The notes under the pieces: model-generated
What the model was told of the DNA's origin: nothing
Database searches by the model: none
The model's input: the letters and a program-made list of their open reading frames with translations, nothing else
DNA from: Butyriboletus loyo
Taxonomy: Eukaryota > Basidiomycota > Agaricomycetes > Boletales > Boletaceae
NCBI GenBank assembly: GCA_038093515.1
Contig: JBBPSI010000299.1
Location: forward strand, 1-26,446
DNA: 26,446 nt
Direction of reading: 5' to 3'
Shown: piece after piece, positions 20,283 through 26,446 of the stretch
Position numbering within the stretch: position 1 is the first letter of the stretch
How the letters are laid out: each line of letters starts with the position of its first letter
Made by a program: the position numbers and the translations under genes

Positions 20283-21330
20283 TCACCTGGCATATGGCCA
20301 CCCTGGGGCAGGCCCTTGGGTGAAATTTAGCACAGCATTGACAGACAGGCCCGCCAGGTGTATATAGAGGAAATGTATGGTAGACAGGAGGGCCTGCATG
20401 TGGGCATATGGTATATATGGGGGGCCTGCCATGTGTATATAGAAGGGATGTGCTTTAGACAGGAGGGCCTGCAGGTGTACATGTGGTATATGTGGGCAGG
20501 CCCGCCAGGTATATATAGAAGGAATGTACTTTAGATGAGGGGGCCTGCAGGGGGGATATATGCAACATATGGGTAGGCCTGCTGGGGGTATATAGTAAGA
20601 GTGTGGGGTAGATGAGGGGGCCCGCAGGTGTATATAGAGGAAATGTGATATAGACGAGAGGGCCTGCCAACATATTTCCAGTATATATGGTTGGGCCCAC
20701 CAGGTGTATATGGGGGAAATGTGCTTTGGGCGACAGGGCCTGCATGTGTGCATGCAGTATATATGGGCAGGCCCGCCAGGTGTATATAGGGGAAATGTGC
20801 TTTTGATGACAGGGCCTGCAGGTGTATATAGAGGAAATGTATGATAGACAAGAGGGCCTGCAGACATATTTATAGTATATATGGTTGGGCCTGCCAGGTG
20901 TATATGGGGGAAATGTGCTTTTGACAACAGGGCCTGCAGGTATACATGTGGTATATATGGGTGGGCCTGCCAGGTGTATATAGGGGAAATGTGCTTTGAA
21001 TGAGAGGGGCAGCAGGTGTATGTGAGGTATATATTGGCAGGCCCGCCAGGTGGCATAGACAGACTGCGGGGTGGATGAGAGGGCCCGCAGGTGTATGTGG
21101 GGTACATATGGGTGGGCCTGCGGGGTGTATATAGGGGAAATATGCTTGGGAAGACAGGGCCTGCAGGCATATTTGCGGTACATATGAGCAGGCCCGCCAG
21201 GTATAGATAGAGGTAATGCGCTGCAAATGAGAGGGCCTGCAGGGGGCATGCAGAGAGGTATACTCTCGGCAGGAGTGTGGCAGGCGGGCCTGAGGGGTGG
21301 CAGGTAGGGCGGCATGGCATATACTGGCGG
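20283..21330. repeat. Degenerate minisatellite, unit about 72-79 bp
   Basis: The core GGCC(C/T)GCCAGGTGTATATAG recurs near 20349, 20428, 20500, 20575, 20694, 20770, 20887, 20966, 21041, 21116 and 21192. It alternates with a second half-unit containing GGCCTGCAGG and TGTGGTATATATGG. About fifteen units are present. A 363-codon minus-strand frame (21374-20283) runs through it, rich in Tyr-Thr-Pro and His; it follows from the repeat and is not called a gene. A further 35-bp-spaced ATGGCCACCCTGGG pair precedes it (20259, 20294). Confidence 0.8.
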
Positions 21331-21721
21331 GCCCGCAATGCGATTTGCAGCACTGAAGGGGCGGCCGCTAGCATTAAATGAAGGATATGGCAAGCAGATG
21401 GCTAATATTGGGCATTCTGCCGCAGCAATGGGCAGGTCCCTTCGGGATCAATGGGGGGCATTCTGTATGTGCAGGCTGTTCTGCTACAGGCTTGAGTGGG
21501 CCTGGTGACTTCTATCCAAGAGCTACCACCTAAATGTATTTAATTGCACTCCTTGGCCAGGTTGTGGACATGCAGGGCGGCAGGTGCATTTTGAATATAT
21601 AGGAGTCATGCCACATTAGGTTGCTTTGACTTGAAACCCCGGTTGTCTTGGAGATGAATGGCTCTATAATCAGGTGGAGGATGGCATTTACTTCCCAGTG
21701 TCGTTTCATAGAATTCTCACG
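21331..21721. other. Upstream region of the Tet/JBP-like gene
   Basis: About 390 bp without a recognised gene. TATATA at 21596-21601 lies about 120 bp before the ATG and is the best promoter candidate. The composition differs from the minisatellite. Confidence 0.4.
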
Positions 21722-23830
21722 ATGTCCTCCACCCGACCCTTCACCGAGGCTCCAGCCGGGTCCCCACTCAAGCTCATGGATCACATTTCGATTTATATGC
21801 AAGGTCGATTCTCTGCCGAAATTCAACCTACCGCTGTTCCAATGGAGATTCTTCCAAACATCAACATTTCTGTGGAAACAGTCTGCAAGGCGGATTTGAT
21901 GGTGCATGCTTTAGCGGAGGCATACAAGCATCCAGGTAAGATTATCATACATCGGAGCTGGTACCAGCTGATCTATCGGGTAGTCACACTGGTGGAATTT
22001 GATCTGCTGCGGGAAGTGGATGTGGTGTTGAGATATGAATCAAAGCAGAATCTCACATCGGACCTGGATGGAAGGTCTTGGCGGTCATTGACGGCGCCAG
22101 CTATGATAGTCAATGAAAGGGGGTATATCATTGCATGGTATCTCCCGAAGGCATTGAGCAGGGCGAACCAGGTGTGTATGCATGGCCTGTGTTACAGTTT
22201 TACCCCTAAGCATACCCCGCCACTCGTTTTCCCACGCTCACACGTCCCCGCCGCCCCCGCCGTCTCGCGATGCCGCCCATCACCCGCTCCTTAGTCGCCT
22301 AGTGGACGTTATCCACTTCCCCGGTCGTTCTGCGAGTCTCAGTGTCGCTACACTGAGATAGCCCCTGTCTTGTCACCCCGTCGGGCTGGACCCACAGCTG
22401 AGCTGTCGCGTCCCTCTTATTCTTTATCCAATGACATTTGTTGCATCACGTGACTAGCACGTGATTAGATTACAACGCATCGTACCTTCGCGTCGAGACC
22501 CGTATCCAAGGGCTCCGCTGTTCGCGTCCCCTTTGCCCTGTGGGCCACACCTCGAGGACATCATCACTTCACCTTCTGATCTTCCTATTTGTTGACAATG
22601 TCGCCACCTTACTCGGAGCTTTGCTCCCTCGTTACCGGCACTTTGCTGCTCCACTTTTTATGGTTATGACTCGATGCGACTCATAACCCTTCGCCCTCGC
22701 TGCCACGCACAGCTTGGTCTGTGCACTATATCTATTAGTATATATACCAGCGTACTTAGCATAGTACGGCTTCCCTAGCTAATTCTACGCATCTACCAAG
22801 TGCATAGTAATCTAGCTTATACCCCATCTGCCAATTGAGCCGATAAGTCTCTACTCGATCTTGACTGGTCGCCACCACTCGACATCTCGAAGACACTTGC
22901 TCAGCAGAAGCCCGATAGCGTCGTCTACGCGAGTCGGCCACTTTCCGATTAGGCTCGAGCCCCTAGTCAAGTGCTCGCTGCTAGTTATTGTGCACTCCAG
23001 TGTAACAGCCTGCCAGTTCCACCACCATTTGAATAGCAGCCATAGGAGGTGGTATGGAGCTCATTTCAGCACCTCTGCAACACCCTCACGAGGAGTATCA
23101 CTGCATCAAAAGCGGGTAAAAATTGGAGAATGCAGGAGAGCTATTTCCGCCAGGATGCGGAGCTGGCGGGGTGCCTTAACATGTCCCCTGCATGGTATCA
23201 GCAAGGGCATGATGTAAGTCGGATTTACTTATTAGGCACACACAGCTTCACCGCAGCTTGCAGCATTCCAGCGGTGAACTGGAGGTTTCCGCCACTCTGA
23301 AGGGTGGGCGGAATAACAATGAGGGGAGGATCTGGCTTGCAAACATGATGGACACACAGGCGGTAATGTCTGCCGCCATGAGCATCATGCATCCCGAGAT
23401 GTATGACTTAGCATGGGAGGCGATGATCCGACTCTGGGGTGTCTCATCGGCGGAGGACCTCGAGGACATGCAGGGGGTGCTGGAACTCTGGCCATCCATA
23501 TTCAATAGCCTTTCTGCCATGGTTAACAGGTCCAGCCCCTGCCATCTGGACAAAAATGGACTTCCACAATGGTTTGATCAACTTCTCACAGTCGGGAATT
23601 ATAGCGGCCTCGACCTCACCTTTCCAAGGCAGGAGCTGAGGTTATGGTATCCGCCTGGGACTGTGGTTGCATTTTCAGGCAGGCTGATCGTCCACGGGGC
23701 AGCGGAGGTAGCGGAGGATCGCGCATGCATTGCATGGTACATGCAGGACAAGGTACATGCAGCGGTGGGGGTTCCAAGATGTAATTATGCCCAGGTGGAG
23801 AAGCTGGGAAGGTTGGAATATGGTGGATAA
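21722..23830 (+). CDS. Tet/JBP-like 2-oxoglutarate/Fe(II) dioxygenase (KDZ-associated family)
   Basis: Model: exon 1 21722-22171, intron 22172-23045, exon 2 23046-23213, intron 23214-23263 (50 bp), exon 3 23264-23830; 394 aa. The first junction joins ALSRANQ to EVVWSSFQHL, the second WYQQGHD to HSSGELEVSATLK. Exon 3 holds the double-stranded beta-helix: metal ligands H300 and D302 (CHLDKNG), H350 (IVHGAAE) and the 2-oxoglutarate-binding R359 (EDRACIAWYM), plus VLELWPSIFN and LRLWYPPGTVVAFSG. This pattern is that of the fungal Tet/JBP oxygenases expanded in mushrooms alongside KDZ transposons. Relatives oxidise 5-methylcytosine; the substrate here is inferred. All ligands are present and no stop interrupts the exons, so it may be active. 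Intron 1 contains a solo LTR. Confidence 0.8.
22190..23007 (+). mobile_element. Solo LTR, family 1, copy 2 (818 bp), inside an intron
   Basis: It matches 528-1344 end to end, roughly 90% by eye, and has the same TGTTACAG start and TAACA end. The perfect duplication GCCTG flanks it (22185-22189, 23008-23012). Removing it leaves a 51-bp intron in the Tet/JBP-like gene. CACGTG boxes lie at 22447-22452 and 22458-22463. The inverted promoter motif is at 22707-22724, then 14 nt or so to TATATATA (22738-22746). It is in the same sense as the host gene. Confidence 0.93.
22707..22746 (+). promoter_or_regulatory. LTR core promoter, family 1 copy 2
   Basis: GCACAGCTTGGTCTGTGC (22707-22724) followed by the TATA run from about 22738. 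Confidence 0.55.
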
Positions 23831-24015
23831 TAGAGGCCAATAAGCTGGATATGGAGATAGATGAGTAGAATATCTGCAGAGTTGACAGATTGCAATGTAA
23901 AGTCATCGGCGGTCAAATTTAATTCCGGGCGGGCAGAGACAGTGGCAGAAGGCGGGAGGATAAGGGCCGCCAAAGGGTACTCAGGCTGGGCGGGGTGCAT
24001 TGACGAAATGTTGCG

Positions 24016-24395
24016 GCATCCAAAGGTGGGCGGCATGCATACGCGGTGGGTGGAGGCATCTAGGCATCTCAAGGCGGGCGGGGTGCATTTGCAGCAGCAT
24101 CTCAAGGTGGGCAGGGTATATTTGCGGCGGGCATCCGAGCATGGGCAGGGTACATTTGCAGTGGCATCTCAAGGTGGGTGGGGTGAATTTGCAGTGGGCA
24201 TCTGAAGGCAGGCAGGGTACATTTGTGGTGGGCATCTGAGTGCAGGCAGGGTGCATTTGCAGTGGCATCTCAAGGCGGGCGGGGTACATTTGCAGCGGGC
24301 ATCTGAACGCGGGCGGGGTACATTTGCGGTGGGCATCTGAGCACGGGCGGGGTGCATTTGCAGCGGCATCTCAAGGCAGGTGGCGGGAATGGCAG
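24016..24395. repeat. 34-bp minisatellite with 101-bp higher-order period
   Basis: About ten monomers of 33 or 34 bp share the core GGGCGGGGTACATTTGCAG followed by GGCATCT. Monomers begin near 24070, 24103, 24137, 24170, 24204, 24238, 24271, 24305, 24339 and 24372. The length pattern from 24137 is 33-34-34, repeated, so every third unit is most alike (24137, 24238, 24339). The plus strand is G-rich. Repetitive open frames across it on both strands are by-products. Confidence 0.85.
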
Positions 24396-24700
24396 GGGAG
24401 CATAGCGAATGCCAGTCAGCAGGCACAGAGTGGCTTCTGACTGTTCACATGGCCGCCTGGCAGGTCGGGGGAAGGCAGAGTAGTCTCAGACATAACTATT
24501 GCTTAATTACCATTCTTATCACAGCTCAGAATAACTTCACATTAATAATCTACTCTGACTGCGGTTCCTCATGGCCTAGAAGAGCACGGAGCTCCATTCG
24601 GCGGGTCCAGAAATGCCTTGCCTCTGTATCCAGCCTTGCTATTGCAGCAAGGTCCTGCTGGATAGCCCTCAGGCATTGCTCCTCCTCTCGATCCAACTGC
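24396..24700. other. No gene recognised
   Basis: 3' flank of the minus-strand gene that ends at 24701. No repeat or site stands out. Confidence 0.4.
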
Positions 24701-25318
24701 TCATTTTGCCGCTCCACTAATGGGGAATCTTGGGGCCCCCACCGATTCTATCTGCAGGTCAGCGATTCCGGAAATGGCATAATAATCATCACCTACTTGA
24801 AAGTATTCATCTGAGAGATCAGTGAATACACCCACATCACCTGCCCAAAATTCCTCATCCACCTTGTCCATCATCCACCAATCATTGGCAAACTCATCTG
24901 CACGATTCGGACTCCACTCCGCAAGGAATGTCGGGATGTTGTTGATCATCTTGAATGCTTCAGGAGCCATATCCATCAGCTTGCTCTGCAGTTTATCAGT
25001 GCCTTTGAAGTGTTGATAAATGCCTTGACAGGCAGGAGATTGCACAGGAACAGTGAACCTAGTCATGTAAGTGCTTTGAAAAGCAAATAGACAGGCCTAT
25101 ATGGGGCAAGAGATCAGCATGGAAATCAACCTGAGGCTGGATGGGCTCACGAATTCCCGCTCAAGTGAGGCTTCCCAGTGGCTGGGCCAGCTCTGAGCCT
25201 TCAGGCAGCAAAGGTGGCAGGCGGTGGCCTCAATGCGGCAGCCGAGATAATACATTGACCGCTGCAGAATGCTTTGTGTGATGGCAGGCATTGTGACGGA
25301 GAAGGATTGGAGAGGCAT
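24701..25318 (-). CDS. Hypothetical protein, two exons (187 aa)
   Basis: Exon 1 25318-25151 and exon 2 25096-24701, joined across a 54-bp intron (GTGAGC...ATATAG), give an uninterrupted frame. It has a cysteine-containing N-terminal part (YYLGCRIEATACHLCCL) and an acidic, aromatic-rich C-terminal part (ANDWWMMDKVDEEFWAG, DEYFQVGDDYYAISGIADL). A TATA-like CTTATAAGG lies about 45 bp upstream on the minus strand. I do not recognise the family. It lies downstream of the KDZ-like fragment in the same direction, so it may be a passenger of that element. Confidence 0.45.
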
Positions 25319-25474
25319 CTGCCGGAAGGTCTGTTGGAAAGGAATGGCTGCACAAGAGACTGATCCTTATAAGGAATGACAGGCACATTGTTTCCCTGAT
25401 TTGGCAGTGCGGCACATTTTGTCAAAGTCAGAACACTGCGGCTATGTAGAAATACATTGCATATATATTTAATG

Positions 25475-25918
25475 TCATGCAAGCCCCCTATGGCATATCT
25501 TAACAGACTCGAATGAATCTTGACACTGATCCTGCAGCCTGCTGTATGTAGCGGCCTGTCGGGCGGCATAACATGCAGGCCCGCGCTCTCCCCTGGATCC
25601 ACTTTCTGCTGCCAGTTCCATCCATTGATCCACTTTCATGTCGAAGAAATTGGATGTCCATTGGAACTCTGCCGCAATAAGCTCCGCCTCTTCGTTCCAA
25701 TGATCGCAGGCGGCCTTAGCTCAAAACCAATTTATGTGATAGACTGTCGGGTTGCTTATCAACTTATATTTGGATGTTAAAATTGGAAAATTACATTCCG
25801 ACATCCAATTGTCCTCTTGTGCATCCCGCGGTATATCCAAGAGCCAAAACCAGGTGAGGCCTTCATTGCGGTGTCCGCTGCCATTTGGATCTGAGATCAT
25901 GGCAGTTATATTCAGGTC
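25475..25918 (-). pseudogene. C-terminal part of a probable KDZ-type transposase
   Basis: Two exons, up to 25795 and 25719-25475, flank a 75-bp intron (25794-25720). They read NEGLTWFWLLDIPRD, DNWMSE, then ACDHWNEEAELIAAEFQW and TSNFFDMKVDQWMELA. A W-x-W block followed by a charged helix with EE-x(n)-E-x-Q/R-W-T resembles the C terminus of KDZ transposases of mushrooms, from memory. The 5' part is cut off at 25918 by LTR copy C. No catalytic residues are in view, so the call depends on this C-terminal resemblance. Confidence 0.45.
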
Positions 25919-26424
25919 TGTTATAATCATAACATTTTATTCATACACTTCGTACACTTTCAATTCGGACTTAGTCGATTTCACTTTCAAAGGTCACGTG
26001 GCATAGCGCACGTGATCGTGGGAACCTACATGTGATCTCCTGCTGACTAAGCATATGATGTCATGGCCTAGACCAAGCCTAGACTCTATGATGTCATGAC
26101 ACATGTATTTAATCTCCGTTTACTTCTCTTCTTTTTGATCCCCGCGCCTCGTGTGGTTAATCACCGTTGCGCTTCTCTTCTTTAGTCTATCCATGTATAG
26201 TAAATTCCTCACACGCACAGCATGGTCTGTGCGCATCCTTGTACAATATAAAAAGGCTCGTGGTTGCGGCTAGGATTCCCTAGCTTTAACCACTTGTCTT
26301 ATTCGCTGGCAACAGTTGAGAGATTAAGATTTGAGCTATCCTCATTACACCTCGCCAGTACCTGTGTAGTACTGCAACAGTAGTGGAACTTCATGTGACT
26401 TGATAACTTCGTTGTCTCACAACA
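25919..26424 (+). mobile_element. LTR of the gypsy family, copy C (506 bp)
   Basis: It starts TGTTATAATCATAACA like copy A and ends GTCTCACAACA. It is the best-preserved copy: both E-boxes are CACGTG (25995-26000, 26009-26014). The bases directly after the end (TGGGT) do not match the upstream flank AGGTC, but AGGTC does occur 11 nt later. TGGGTCCAGTC could be the start of a primer binding site, so this may be the 5' LTR of an element running out of the window, or a solo LTR with extra bases. Confidence 0.82.
26215..26254 (+). promoter_or_regulatory. LTR core promoter, copy C
   Basis: GCACAGCATGGTCTGTGC (26215-26232), 14 nt, TATAAAAA from 26247. Confidence 0.6.
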
Positions 26425-26446
26425 TGGGTCCAGTCAGGTCAATCTG

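Noticed and set aside
22172..22294. Tet/JBP-like gene destroyed by the LTR
   Set aside because: The LTR lies wholly inside an intron with usable GT and AG ends, and the exon frames join cleanly.
24016..24395. CRISPR-like array
   Set aside because: Units are contiguous 33-34-bp repeats without unique spacers, in a eukaryotic setting.
23785..24426. Minus-strand repetitive protein frames (Cys-Thr-Pro rich)
   Set aside because: They follow from the 34-bp minisatellite and shift frame between units.

Overview
The window looks like nuclear DNA of a mushroom-forming fungus (Agaricomycetes). The support is: spliceosomal introns mostly of about 48-90 bp with GT...AG ends, a Tet/JBP-type dioxygenase gene of the kind that accompanies KDZ transposons in these fungi, basidiomycete-style housekeeping genes, and abundant LTR retrotransposon debris. 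No rRNA, tRNA or CRISPR array was seen.

Layout. 1-8768 is a nest of LTR retrotransposons. A minus-strand Ty3/gypsy element (5' LTR at 8275-8768, leader, gag, pol) cut into the 3' end of a minus-strand fungal gene (8769-9584). A plus-strand Ty1/copia element then inserted into the gypsy RNase H region; its 3' LTR ends at 3488. Three solo LTRs, each with a perfect 5-bp target duplication, later landed in these two elements (528-1344, 1649-2073, 5114-5648). 10164-18394 is a compact gene island: a pICln-like protein (minus), then an SH3 protein, a four-TM MARVEL-like protein, a 923-aa disordered protein and a CoA-type Nudix hydrolase (all plus). 18395-26446 is accessory again. It holds a cut-off minus-strand gene tail, a 1-kb inverted repeat of copia gag sequence with a 23-nt loop, a GC-rich block, a 75-bp minisatellite, the Tet/JBP-like gene carrying a solo LTR inside one intron, a 34-bp/101-bp higher-order minisatellite, an unknown minus-strand gene, the C-terminal part of a probable KDZ transposase, and another LTR of the gypsy family.

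How it fits together. Twelve premature stops in the gypsy and copia pol/gag reading frames, plus one in the cut-off host gene, are all TGA. Several sit at conserved arginines, which is what C-to-T change at CpG in CGA codons would give. One TAG in the gypsy leader is the exception. E-box sites in the LTRs show the same CpG loss. This suggests heavy methylation-linked decay of repeats, next to a gene of the family that oxidises 5-methylcytosine. Three otherwise different LTR families share a GGTCTGTGC motif placed exactly 14 nt before the TATA box. All gene models were spliced by eye and rest on frame continuity and family resemblance; no search was run.
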